From DASSLY01 sp035689185 (GTDB lineage Bacteria; Actinomycetota; Actinomycetes; Actinomycetales; Dermatophilaceae), in the NCBI GenBank assembly GCA_035689185.1, contig DASSLY010000069.1:1-64000 (forward strand): DNA of 64,000 bases, in the 5' to 3' direction. A program made the translations under genes and the position numbers. Shown here one piece after another: positions 1-8,390 of this stretch; the first letter of the stretch is position 1; each line of letters begins with the position of its first letter. A model generated the notes under the pieces. The model did not search any database, was not told where the DNA came from, and saw nothing but the letters and a program-made list of their open reading frames with translations.

Positions 1-847
1 GGGCGGTGGCGGACCGTGCGACGTCCGCCGCCAGTCGCACCTGCGCGGCCCGCGTCGAGGTGACCCGCTGCGCCAGCAGGGCCCGGAGGTCGGCGAGCCC
101 CTCGCCGGTGCGCGCCGAGACAGCGAGGAGCTCGGCCTCGCGCAGGCCGTCGTCGTCGAGCAGGCGGCGGAGGTCGGCGAGCACTGGCTCGAGGTCGTCC
201 GCGCCCACGCGGTCCACCTGGTTCAGCGCGACGACGGTGACGACGCCGTGCCCGGCCCAGGGTTGGAGGTACTCCTCGTGCACCAGCGCGTCGGCGTACT
301 TCTGCGGGTCCAGCACCCACACCAGGACGTCGGCCAGCCCGACCACCCGGTCGACCTCCGCGCGGTGGGTCGCCTGCGTGGAGTCGTGGTCAGGCAGGTC
401 CAGCAGCACCAGACCGTGCAGCGGGTCGGAGGAGCCCTCGCCGCCATCTGCGCCCGGCAGGACGACGTGGCGGGACGGGACGGCGAGCCAGTCCAGCAGC
501 GGCGCCGCCACCGCCTCGGGGCACCACAGGGCGGCGCTCGTCGCCGAGGTGGTCGGACGGCGGACGCCGACGGTGGACACCTCGGCGCCGGCCAGGGCGT
601 TGAACGTCGAGGACTTGCCGGAGCCGGTGGCACCGGCGAGGGCCGCGACGGTCAGCCCGGCGCCGAGACCGAGGCGCTCCCCCGCCCTGGTCAGGACGGC
701 GTGAGCGTGCGCGAGCGGGGGCACGTGCGCGGCGTCCAGGTGCGCGTCGCAGGCCTCGACGGCGCGGCGCAGGCCGGCGAGGCGACGGTCCAGGTCCCCA
801 GGCACCGACGTGGCGGTGCCCCGGGACGCCGTCCGCAGCGGGCTCAC
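1..847 (-). CDS. P-loop GTPase, partial (C-terminus beyond window)
   Basis: Leftward gene whose 3' part lies outside the window. It reads from a GTG at 847 that overlaps the TGA of the upstream GTPase gene (GTGA). The visible protein has a Walker A motif (GATGSGKSS) near residue 73, a G3-like DLPDHDS, and an NQVD motif that fits the G4 (N/TKxD) guanine-specificity element. These order as in dynamin-like or YfjP-like GTPases that bind membranes or ribosomes. The translational overlap with a second GTPase suggests the two proteins work as a pair, as is common in actinobacteria. The fold assignment is firm. The cellular role is not known and no name is justified. Confidence 0.85.
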   Translation of the reverse strand, partial: MSPLRTASRGTATSVPGDLDRRLAGLRRAVEACDAHLDAAHVPPLAHAHAVLTRAGERLGLGAGLTVAALAGATGSGKSSTFNALAGAEVSTVGVRRPTTSATSAALWCPEAVAAPLLDWLAVPSRHVVLPGADGGEGSSDPLHGLVLLDLPDHDSTQATHRAEVDRVVGLADVLVWVLDPQKYADALVHEEYLQPWAGHGVVTVVALNQVDRVGADDLEPVLADLRRLLDDDGLREAELLAVSARTGEGLADLRALLAQRVTSTRAAQVRLAADVARSATA

Positions 848-2595
848 GCGCCGACCCAGGCGCTGCGGGCCTGCTCGACGTCCGCGGCAGCCCGGCGCAG
901 GGCCTGCGGGTCGTCGTCGCCGAGCCCGGAGAGCACGGCGTCGAAACGGGCCTTCTCGCCGGCGAGCAGCAGCCCGACCCGCTCGTCCAGGGCGCGGCGA
1001 GCAGCCTCGGCGAGGCGCCGCACCGCCTGGTCGCCGAAGACCGCCTCGAGCAGCTTCTGGCCGACGAAGGCGCTCGTGCCCGCGATGCCGGCCTCGGCCC
1101 CGGACATCCCGGCCGTGTGCACGAACGTGACCACCATGAGCGCCACAGCGAGCCCGTTGACGCCGAAGGCCAGCCGCCTGGCGGTGCTGCGCTTCTCCGC
1201 CCCCTCGGCGGCCACGAGGTCGAAGACGGCCCGCTGCCAGTCCCGCACCGCGCGCTCGGCCTCCTCGCGCACCGAGCGGCTCGCTCGCGCCAGCGTGGGC
1301 TTCTCGCGCAGCAGTGCCGCCCCCGCGCGGGTGCCGCGCCACGCGTCGGCCGCGCGCTCCGCGGCCGCCTCCGCGTGCTCGACGAGCAGCGTCTCGAGGC
1401 CGGACTCGACCGCCGTCGACACCCGCTCGACCCCGCGAGGGCGGCCGCGCACGACGTCCACCACGCGGTCGCGCAGCCAGCCGATGCGCGACTCGAGGTT
1501 GCGCAGCAGCTCGCCCGTCCCGACGAACTCCTGCCACCGGGCCAGCACCTCGCCCCGTAGCAGGCTGCCGTCGTTCATCCCGTGCTCAACCCCGTCGTAT
1601 GCCGCGTCGAAGGCCGCCGTCGCCTCCTTGCGCAGGGCGACGGCCGCTGCCCGCTGGTCCTCGCTGGCCGCGCACAGGACCGCGACGCGATCCGGTATCG
1701 AGTCCAGGGCACCGTGCAGGGTGCGCCGGATGACGACCCCCCGCGCGGCCGCGTCGTCGGCGAGGACCCCCAGCCAGGCGGTCAGCGGCGCCACGTCGCG
1801 AGGGTCCAGCAGCCCGTCCGGGGTCAGCGTGGCCTCCGGGATGGTGAAGATGGGCGCGCTCGACAGGTCGCGGTCCCGCAGCATCTCGGCCAGGTGGTTG
1901 CGGATCTCCTCCAGAGCGGCCGGTGGGACGCGGTCCAGCACGATCGCGACGGAGGTGCCCCGATCGGCCGCCTCCCGGAGCAGCCTCCAGGGCACGGCAT
2001 CGGCGTACCGGGCGGCCGTGGTGACGAACAGCCACAGGTCCGCGGCGGCGAGCAGCTCGCGCGCCAGCTCACGGTTGGGCCGGACGATCGAGTCGATGTC
2101 GGGTGCGTCGAGCAGGGCCAGGCCCGCCGTGACCGCGGTCGACGGCACCAGCCGGACCCCCGCGGGCTGGTCACTGTCGCCGCGGGCCGGTGGGTCGTGC
2201 GGCCCGGTGAGCCTGGGCAGCTCGGGCAGGATGCGGGGGCCGACGAACCATCGCTCGTCGTCGGGGTGGTACACCAGGACCGGAGCCCGGGTGGTGGGTC
2301 GAAGTACCCCGGTGCGGCTGACCACAGCGCCGACCAGGCTGTTCACCAGGGTCGACTTCCCGGCGCCGGTCGAGCCTCCCAGCACGGCCAGCAACGGCGC
2401 GTCAAGGGCCTCCAACCGGGGTATGACGTAGTCGTCCAGCTGGCGGACCAACCCCCGCTGGGCCTCTCGTGCCTCGGCGACGTCGGGCAGCTGCAGCGGC
2501 AGGGCGACACCGGTGAGGGCCTCGCGCAATGCCGCGACGGCAGTCAGCAGCGCTGCGCCGCCCTCCGCGTCCGCCTCCGCCACGCTCGCAAGCAT
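844..2595 (-). CDS. Dynamin-like GTPase with predicted membrane segment
   Basis: Encodes 583 residues from the ATG at 2595. A GTG immediately before it is an alternative start. An open frame continues further upstream, but that extension is arginine-rich and without pattern, so I reject it. The Walker A motif GGSTGAGKST is at residues 73-82. A DAPDID stretch fits the G3 motif. A hydrophobic segment (about residues 420-440, NGLAVALMVVTFVH) is followed by a glycine/alanine-rich region, suggesting membrane association. The C-terminal half is rich in Ala/Arg/Glu helices. The gene is translationally coupled to the second GTPase gene on its 3' side. Its family fits bacterial dynamin-like or YfjP-type GTPases. 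The substrate and role cannot be read from the sequence. Confidence 0.85.
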   Translation of the reverse strand: MLASVAEADAEGGAALLTAVAALREALTGVALPLQLPDVAEAREAQRGLVRQLDDYVIPRLEALDAPLLAVLGGSTGAGKSTLVNSLVGAVVSRTGVLRPTTRAPVLVYHPDDERWFVGPRILPELPRLTGPHDPPARGDSDQPAGVRLVPSTAVTAGLALLDAPDIDSIVRPNRELARELLAAADLWLFVTTAARYADAVPWRLLREAADRGTSVAIVLDRVPPAALEEIRNHLAEMLRDRDLSSAPIFTIPEATLTPDGLLDPRDVAPLTAWLGVLADDAAARGVVIRRTLHGALDSIPDRVAVLCAASEDQRAAAVALRKEATAAFDAAYDGVEHGMNDGSLLRGEVLARWQEFVGTGELLRNLESRIGWLRDRVVDVVRGRPRGVERVSTAVESGLETLLVEHAEAAAERAADAWRGTRAGAALLREKPTLARASRSVREEAERAVRDWQRAVFDLVAAEGAEKRSTARRLAFGVNGLAVALMVVTFVHTAGMSGAEAGIAGTSAFVGQKLLEAVFGDQAVRRLAEAARRALDERVGLLLAGEKARFDAVLSGLGDDDPQALRRAAADVEQARSAWVGA

Positions 2596-2725
2596 CACCG
2601 GCCGGCCAGCAGGGATCAAGCCAGGACGGCGGAACCGCCCACGTGTCGCCCGCAACGCCGCAGCGCACGGGCGTGGGCTGGCGGATGCGTCGGCTGGGCG
2701 TGGCCCTGGGCGCAACGCCCGGTCC

Positions 2726-2781
2726 GGGACGCACAATCAGGGACGCACGTTCAGGGACGCACGTTCAGGGACGCACGTTCA
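2726..2781. repeat. Four tandem 14-bp repeats
   Basis: Four head-to-tail copies of a 14-bp unit (gggacgcacgttca). The last three are identical and the first differs at two positions. They start in the spacer downstream of the HemD-like gene, and the last unit provides that gene's TGA stop. The copy number is likely to vary by slippage. I see no strong hairpin, so a terminator role is not supported. Confidence 0.9.
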
Positions 2782-3915
2782 GGCAGGCTCGGAAGCGACC
2801 GTCCCCAGCTCCGCCGGGAGCAGGTACCCGCGCTTCACCACGGTCTTGACCAGCGGCGCGCCGATGGCTGCGCGCAGCCGGGCAACGGCGGCCTCCACGG
2901 CGTGCTCCTTGCCCTCCAACCCGCTGGGCAGCGTCGCGAGCAGGTCACGCCGGCTGACCACCTTGCCGGGGTGCTGGGACAGCAGCCGCAGCACGGCATA
3001 CGGCGCGGGTGTGAGCCGGACCTGAGCCCCGTCGACCAGCACGTCGTCACCGGCCAGGACCAGCTGGTGCCCGGCCACCTGCAACCGCGTCCCCTGCCGG
3101 CGCCGGGGGAGCTCGACTGCGAGCTCGCGGACCATCGCCGCAAGCCGCGAGCGCGCCGGCTGGACCGTGGGCACGCCGAGCTGGTCGAACACCTCAGCGG
3201 TGACCGGCCCGATGCAGGTGGCGATCACGTGGGTGCGCAGCGCCTCCAGGAAGTCCGCCTTCCTGCCGGTGGCCTGCGCGACGTCCACGACGACCTTGGC
3301 CGCCGGTGCGGCGGTAAAGGTCACGGCGTCCAGCTCGCGGTCGGCGACCAGGTCGACGAGCCGGAACAGGGGTGCGTGGTCGGCGGCGGGAAAACACTTG
3401 TACACCGTGAGCACCGTCACCTCGGCGCCCTGGCGGTGCAGCGCGGCCGCGACGGAGGCGGTGGAGGTGCCGTGCTCCTGCAGCACCACCCGAAGACCGG
3501 CCAGGTCCCGCAGCCGCAGGTGGGCCAGGATCTCGGCGAGCGCCTCGGTGTCGGTGGCCCAGGACTCGCGAAGTCCGGCGGCGCGCACGGCTCCGACCGC
3601 TTTGGGCCCGCGGGCGAGGATCTCGGTGCGGCGCAGCGCCTCCACCAGCTGATCGCCGAGCTGCCACTCCCGCGCTGCGTTGAACCAACCGCGCATGCCG
3701 ACACCGGTATTGGCGATGAGCAGGTCCGGCGGGCTGTCGATGCACTGCAGCGTCGCGGTGCGCAACTGGACGTCCTCGGCGCAGGACAGGATGGTCAGCG
3801 CCGGCGCACTCTCCACCGTCGCGCCGCGGCGCTCGAGCAGGCTGGCCAGCTCGTCGATCCGGCGCGAGGACGTGATGCCGACGCGGTAGCCGGCAAGAGA
3901 CCGGTCTTCTGTCAT
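2779..3915 (-). CDS. hemD: HemD-type uroporphyrinogen-III synthase fused to winged-helix DNA-binding domain
   Basis: Encodes 378 residues. Residues about 1-260 read as a uroporphyrinogen-III synthase fold (AGYRVGITSSRRIDELASLL at the start, then ANTGVGMRGW and a CIGPVTAEVFDQLG stretch). Residues about 285-365 form an OmpR-type winged helix (LTPAPYAVLRLL, KTVVKRGYLL). Such fusions are known in actinobacterial nitrate clusters, where they are annotated as bifunctional HemD/response regulators. The gene overlaps nirD by ATGA and closes the nitrite reductase operon. It may supply siroheme precursor, regulate the cluster, or both; the sequence does not decide. The 14-bp repeats begin just beyond its end. 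Confidence 0.9.
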   Translation of the reverse strand: MTEDRSLAGYRVGITSSRRIDELASLLERRGATVESAPALTILSCAEDVQLRTATLQCIDSPPDLLIANTGVGMRGWFNAAREWQLGDQLVEALRRTEILARGPKAVGAVRAAGLRESWATDTEALAEILAHLRLRDLAGLRVVLQEHGTSTASVAAALHRQGAEVTVLTVYKCFPAADHAPLFRLVDLVADRELDAVTFTAAPAAKVVVDVAQATGRKADFLEALRTHVIATCIGPVTAEVFDQLGVPTVQPARSRLAAMVRELAVELPRRRQGTRLQVAGHQLVLAGDDVLVDGAQVRLTPAPYAVLRLLSQHPGKVVSRRDLLATLPSGLEGKEHAVEAAVARLRAAIGAPLVKTVVKRGYLLPAELGTVASEPA

Positions 3916-4298
3916 CGCCCGGCGGCCGGGTCGTCACGTGCGGGCATGCGCACCTCGACCATGCCGTCCACCACCCTCACGTCATAGGTCGGGACCCGCA
4001 CCGCGGCATCGTCCAGGCACTGCCCCGTGCGCAGATCGAACGGCTGCTTCAGCATCGGCGACGCGACGAAGGCGACCGGCCCGCGGGAGCCGACGATGCC
4101 GCGCGCGAGCACGTTGGCGCCGCTGAACGGGTCGAGGTTGCCGATGGCGCAGACCTGCGCGTCGTCCAGGCGGAACAGCGCCACCTGGGTCCCCTGGACG
4201 AGCGCGGCAACTCCGCACTCGACCTGCAGCCGCTCCAGCCGGCACACCTGGGTCCATGTCCGGGTGTGCACCGCAGCCTCCGTCACGGTCAGCGTCAT
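3912..4298 (-). CDS. nirD: Nitrite reductase (NADH) small subunit
   Basis: Encodes 128 residues with the Rieske-like fold typical of NirD. Like most NirD proteins it lacks the two Cys-His pairs that bind a 2Fe-2S cluster in true Rieske proteins. Recognisable stretches are CAIGNLDPFSGANVLARGIVG and the SPMLKQPFDLRTGQCL segment. The ATG at 4298 overlaps the nirB stop (ATGA), and its own stop overlaps the hemD start. It would act in the cytoplasm with NirB to reduce nitrite to ammonium. The length and order match the usual nirBD arrangement. Confidence 0.96.
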   Translation of the reverse strand: MTLTVTEAAVHTRTWTQVCRLERLQVECGVAALVQGTQVALFRLDDAQVCAIGNLDPFSGANVLARGIVGSRGPVAFVASPMLKQPFDLRTGQCLDDAAVRVPTYDVRVVDGMVEVRMPARDDPAAGR

Positions 4299-6856
4299 CG
4301 CCCCGCCCCGACCGGTATGCGGTCGCCGAGCAGCACGGGCTCGCCCTCCCGGGCCGGCCGTCGCTGGCCCCGCTCGGCGACGAACTGGATGCTGGGGTCC
4401 GGAGTTCCCGGCGCGTTGACGAAGGAGACGAACCGGGCAAGCTTGTCCGGGTCCTGCAACGTGGCCGCCCACTCGTCGCTGTACCCGCCCACGTGGCGGG
4501 CCATCTCCGCGTCGAGGTCGGCCGCGATGCCCAGCGCGTCGTCGACGACGACCGAGCGCACGTAGTCCAGGCCCCCGTCGATCTGGTCCAACCAGACCGA
4601 GGTGCGCTGCAGCCGGTCGGCGGTGCGGATGTAGAAGATCAGGAACCGGTCGAGGTAGCGGACCAGTGTCTCGGTGTCGAGGTCGGTGGCGAACTCCACC
4701 GCGTGCGCCGGCTTGAAGCCGCCGTTGCCGCCGACGTAGAGGTTCCAGCCCTTCTCGGTGGCGATGACGCCGAAGTCCTTGCCCCGGGCCTCCGCACACT
4801 CCCGGGCGCACCCGCTGACCCCGCCCTTGAGCTTGTGCGGGGACCGCAGCCCGCGGTAGCGGAGCTCCAGGTCGATGGCCAGCGACACCGAGTCCTGGAC
4901 GCCGTACCGGCACCAGGTGGAGCCGACGCACGACTTCACCGTGCGGATCGACTTGCCGTATGCCTGGCCGGATTCGAAGCCGGCGTCGACCAGCCGGCGC
5001 CAGATGGCGGGCAGCTGCTCCAGCCGGGCGCCGAGCAGGTCGATGCGCTGTCCGCCGGTGATCTTGGTGTAGAGCCCGAAATCCCGTGCCACCTCGCCGA
5101 TCGCGATCAGCCCGTCCGGGGTGATCTCGCCGCCGGGCACGCGCGGCACCACCGAGTAGGTCCCGTTGCGCTGGATGTTGCCCAGGTAGGCGTCGTTGGT
5201 GTCCTGCAGCCCGGCGGTGGCCGGCTCCAGGATGTGCGTGCTGGTCAGGCTGGCCAGGATCGAGGCGACGGTGGGTTTGCAGATGTCGCAGCCCCGCCCG
5301 GTGCCGTGGTCGGCGAGGAAGACGGTGAAGCTGCGGTAGCCCTTGACGGAGATGAGGTCGAACATCTGCTGCCGGGTGAGCGGGAAGTGTTCGCACAGCG
5401 CGGTACTCACCTCGCGCCCGGCGGCGGCGAGCCGCTCGGCGAGCAGGCTCTTGACCGTCGGCACGCAGCTGCCGCAGACCGTTCCCGCCTTGGTGCAGGC
5501 TTTCAGGCAGGGCAGGTCCGCGCAACCGGGCTTGTCCCCGCTACCGTCGACGGCGGAGCAGATGGCGCCGCGGGTGACGTTCTGGCAGCTGCAGACGACC
5601 GCTTCGTCCGGGAGCCCCACCTGGGTGGTGCCGCGGGAGGCGGGCAGGATCAGGTCTTCCGGGTTGTCCGGCAAGGCGATCCCGCTGGCCACCATCGGGC
5701 GCAACAGCCCGTATGCCGCCGCGTCGCCGACGAGGATCCCGCCGAGCAGGCGCGTCGCGTCCGCGGTCACCACGAGCTTCTTGTAGACCCCGGTGAGGGC
5801 GTCGCTGAAGACCAGCTCCAGGCTGCCCTCGGTGCTCCCGTGCGCGTCACCGAAGCTGGCGACGTCCACGCCCATCAGCTTGAGCTTGGTGGACATGTCG
5901 GCGCCGGTGAACTCCCCAGCCCCGTCGAGCAGCCGGTCGACGGCCACCTCGGCCATGGCGTAGCCGGGGGCGACCAGCCCGTAGACCCGGCCGCCGGGGG
6001 CGGCGCACTCGCCGATGGCGAAGATCTCCGGATCCGAGGTCCGGCAGCCGCTGTCGACGACGATGCCCCCGCGGGGACCCACCTCCAGCCCGGCCGAGCG
6101 GGCGAGATCGTCCCGCGGGCGGATGCCTGCGGAGAAGACCACCATGTCGGTGGCGATCGGGTCGGCGTCGGCCAACGCCAGCGCGGCGACCCGGCCGTCG
6201 GGCCCGGCCTGCACCTCCTGGGTGCGCACCCCGCAGTGCGTTGTCACGCCGAGCCCCTCGATGTGGCGGACCAGCGTGGCACCGGCCGCCTCGTCCAGCT
6301 GCACCGGCATCAGCCGGGGGGCCATCTCGACCACGTGCGTCTGCAACCCCAGCTGGCGCAGCGCGTTGGCGGCCTCCAGTCCGAGCAGGCCCCCGCCGAT
6401 GACCACCCCGGTGCCGACGGTGGCAGCGGCGTCGCGGATGGCCTCGAGGTCCTCGATCGTGCGGTACACGAAGCAACCCGGCAGGTCGCGCCCCGGAAGG
6501 GGGGGCACGAACGGCGCGCTACCGGTGGCGAGCACGACAGCGTCATACCGGATCTGGTCACCCTCGGTGGTGTGGACCACGCGCTGCTCGCGGTCGACCG
6601 AGACCGCGGCGCAGCCCAGCCGCAGCGTGACCCGGGGGTCCTCGTAGCTGCCCCCGGGCAGCAGCGACAGCGACTCGGCGTTGGGGGCGCTGAAGAACGA
6701 GGTCAGCGCGACCCGGTCGTATGCGGCGCGCGGCTCCTCGCCGAGCACGACGATGTCGTACCGCTCGGTGAGCCCGCGCTCGATCGCGGCCTGGACCAGG
6801 CGGTGACCGACCATGCCGTGGCCGACGACGACCAGGGACTTGCGGTGGTGGACCAT
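4295..6856 (-). CDS. nirB: Assimilatory nitrite reductase large subunit
   Basis: Encodes 853 residues, the usual NirB length. The ATG at 6856 has an AAGGAG ribosome-binding site 8-9 bases upstream; a longer open frame upstream lacks this. Domains in order are an N-terminal FAD/NADH-binding region (VVVGHGMVGHRL at the start, VVIGGGLLGLEAANAL later), a BFD-like 2Fe-2S region with CSCQN and CGSC cysteines, ferredoxin-like sulfite/nitrite reductase repeats, and the siroheme/4Fe-4S cysteines (CVGSTWC and CARECAE). The enzyme reduces nitrite to ammonium using NAD(P)H. nirD follows with a 4-base overlap. Confidence 0.97.
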   Translation of the reverse strand: MVHHRKSLVVVGHGMVGHRLVQAAIERGLTERYDIVVLGEEPRAAYDRVALTSFFSAPNAESLSLLPGGSYEDPRVTLRLGCAAVSVDREQRVVHTTEGDQIRYDAVVLATGSAPFVPPLPGRDLPGCFVYRTIEDLEAIRDAAATVGTGVVIGGGLLGLEAANALRQLGLQTHVVEMAPRLMPVQLDEAAGATLVRHIEGLGVTTHCGVRTQEVQAGPDGRVAALALADADPIATDMVVFSAGIRPRDDLARSAGLEVGPRGGIVVDSGCRTSDPEIFAIGECAAPGGRVYGLVAPGYAMAEVAVDRLLDGAGEFTGADMSTKLKLMGVDVASFGDAHGSTEGSLELVFSDALTGVYKKLVVTADATRLLGGILVGDAAAYGLLRPMVASGIALPDNPEDLILPASRGTTQVGLPDEAVVCSCQNVTRGAICSAVDGSGDKPGCADLPCLKACTKAGTVCGSCVPTVKSLLAERLAAAGREVSTALCEHFPLTRQQMFDLISVKGYRSFTVFLADHGTGRGCDICKPTVASILASLTSTHILEPATAGLQDTNDAYLGNIQRNGTYSVVPRVPGGEITPDGLIAIGEVARDFGLYTKITGGQRIDLLGARLEQLPAIWRRLVDAGFESGQAYGKSIRTVKSCVGSTWCRYGVQDSVSLAIDLELRYRGLRSPHKLKGGVSGCARECAEARGKDFGVIATEKGWNLYVGGNGGFKPAHAVEFATDLDTETLVRYLDRFLIFYIRTADRLQRTSVWLDQIDGGLDYVRSVVVDDALGIAADLDAEMARHVGGYSDEWAATLQDPDKLARFVSFVNAPGTPDPSIQFVAERGQRRPAREGEPVLLGDRIPVGAGR

Positions 6857-6965
6857 TGCGTGGCGCTCCTTCACGACGGCACCCGGTTGACCTATGACGC
6901 TAGGCGGCGAACGTGAGGACTGGTGTTTCCGTGTGTTACGCCGGCGAAAACTCGGGCGAACCGCC
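6857..6965 (-). promoter_or_regulatory. nirB leader with GlnR-like element
   Basis: This 109-bp spacer separates nirB from the oxidoreductase gene, the only sizeable gap inside the nitrate cluster, so it may hold a second promoter. On the minus strand, positions 6939-6925 read GTAACACACGGAAAC. This resembles the GTnAC/GAAAC half-sites of actinobacterial GlnR boxes, but the spacing is one base off the usual consensus. The AAGGAG for nirB is at the downstream end. Confidence 0.3.
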
Positions 6966-8390
6966 TCACACGCCGCTCGGCGTGGCGGTGGGGGTTCCCG
7001 GCCGGCTGGCCAGCAGGGTGCGCACGGTCGCCGCACACCCACCGCATCCGGTCGTCGCGCGGGTGCTGGCCACCACGTCGGCCAGGCTGGCACAGGAGCG
7101 GATCCGGCCGGCGGTGACCCCGGCGCAGGCGCACACCTCGGCGTCGTCCGGCAACGCCACCGACCCCTCCCCCGGCGGCCGCTCGCCGAGCAGCAGCTGG
7201 CCCGGCTCCTGCCCGCCCAGCACGGTCCGGCGGTCGTAGAGCTGGGTCAGCAGGCCGATCCGGGACAGGTCGCCCAGCAGCACTGCGCCCTCGATGACGC
7301 CGTCGCGGACGACCAGCTTGCGGTAGGACGCCCGCACCGGGTTGACCATCTCCACGACCTGGCCGGCCGTGCGCTCCGGGTCGCCCAGCACGGCGACCTC
7401 CAGCCCCGCTGCCCGCAGCCGGGCGACCACCCGGGAGCCGGAGTACTCCTCGTTCGAGCCGCTCAACCTCGCTGCGAGCAGGCGCGCCTGCTCCCACGCA
7501 GGCGACACGAAACCGGTTGTGCGGCCGCGGAACTCGGCGCAGTCGCCGATCGCGTGGACGCGCTGGTCGGTGATGCTGGTGAGGGTCTGGTCGACGACGA
7601 CCCCCCGCCGGACGAAGAGCCCGCAGTCCTTGGCCAGCGCCGTCGCCGGCCGGCCGCCGGCGGCCAGCACGACGATGTCCGTGTCGAGCACGAATCCGGT
7701 GTCCAGCCGCAGCCCCTCGGCCCCCAGCCGGACCGCGCGGACCTCCGGGTACACCGCGCAGCCGAGCGCCTCGACGCTGCGTCGAAGGACCCGCCCGGCG
7801 GCCTCGCCGATGTGAGCGGCCATCAGGTGGGGAGCGGCCTCGACGAGGTCGACCTGGATGCCGCGCACGCCGAGCGCCCTTGCCACCTGCAGTCCGAGCA
7901 GCCCGCCGCCGACCACGACCGCCCGGCGGACTCCTGGCAGCGCGGCGCTCAGCCGGTCGTTGTCGGCAAGGGACCGATAGGCGTGGACCCGCTGGTTCAG
8001 CTCGCCGTCGGGGTCGACCAGGCCACGGATCGGGGGCAGAGCCGGCACGGACCCGGTCGCCAGGACCAACCGGTCGTACTCCAGCAACTCGCCGCCGGCG
8101 ACCAGCACGGTCTGCGCCTCGCGGTCGATGCGCAGCACCCGCCGGCCGGTCACCAGCCGGATGCCGTGGTGGTCGTACCACCGCCGTCGCCGCAGCGGCA
8201 GCTCATTGCGAGGGTGGCAGCCTTCCAGCACGGCGGAGAGCAGGATGCGGTTGTACGCCGGGTGCGGCTCGTCGCCGACCACGGTGATGTCGTATTCCGC
8301 GCCGTGACGGACAAGCTCCTCCACCAGCCGCACGGACGCCATCCCGTTGCCGACAACGACGAGCCGGGGACGCCCCACCAGGTCGGTCAC
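6966..8390 (-). CDS. FAD-dependent electron-transfer protein of nitrate reductase (NasC-like)
   Basis: Encodes 474 residues from a GTG at 8390 that overlaps the nasA stop (GTGA). It is a pyridine nucleotide-disulfide oxidoreductase with an FAD motif at the N-terminus (VVVGNGMASVRLV), a second dinucleotide fold (VVVGGGLLGLQVARAL, about residue 145) and a C-terminal BFD-like 2Fe-2S domain (CACAG, CGGC). It resembles the first half of NirB without the siroheme domain. Position and domains support a role as the NAD(P)H-oxidising partner of the nitrate reductase encoded just upstream. The partner assignment is inferred from context. Confidence 0.88.
   Translation of the reverse strand: MTDLVGRPRLVVVGNGMASVRLVEELVRHGAEYDITVVGDEPHPAYNRILLSAVLEGCHPRNELPLRRRRWYDHHGIRLVTGRRVLRIDREAQTVLVAGGELLEYDRLVLATGSVPALPPIRGLVDPDGELNQRVHAYRSLADNDRLSAALPGVRRAVVVGGGLLGLQVARALGVRGIQVDLVEAAPHLMAAHIGEAAGRVLRRSVEALGCAVYPEVRAVRLGAEGLRLDTGFVLDTDIVVLAAGGRPATALAKDCGLFVRRGVVVDQTLTSITDQRVHAIGDCAEFRGRTTGFVSPAWEQARLLAARLSGSNEEYSGSRVVARLRAAGLEVAVLGDPERTAGQVVEMVNPVRASYRKLVVRDGVIEGAVLLGDLSRIGLLTQLYDRRTVLGGQEPGQLLLGERPPGEGSVALPDDAEVCACAGVTAGRIRSCASLADVVASTRATTGCGGCAATVRTLLASRPGTPTATPSGV

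Noticed and set aside
248..2431. Long rightward open frame opposite the two GTPase genes
   Set aside because: It is a shadow of high-GC genes on the other strand. It is rich in Arg/Ala/Ser with no motif, while the leftward frames have clear P-loops.
4256..6916. Long rightward open frame opposite nirB
   Set aside because: Antisense of a well-conserved enzyme. Its sequence has no recognisable domain.
6925..6939. Firm GlnR box upstream of nirB
   Set aside because: Half-sites resemble the consensus, but the spacing is off by one base. It is listed only with low confidence.
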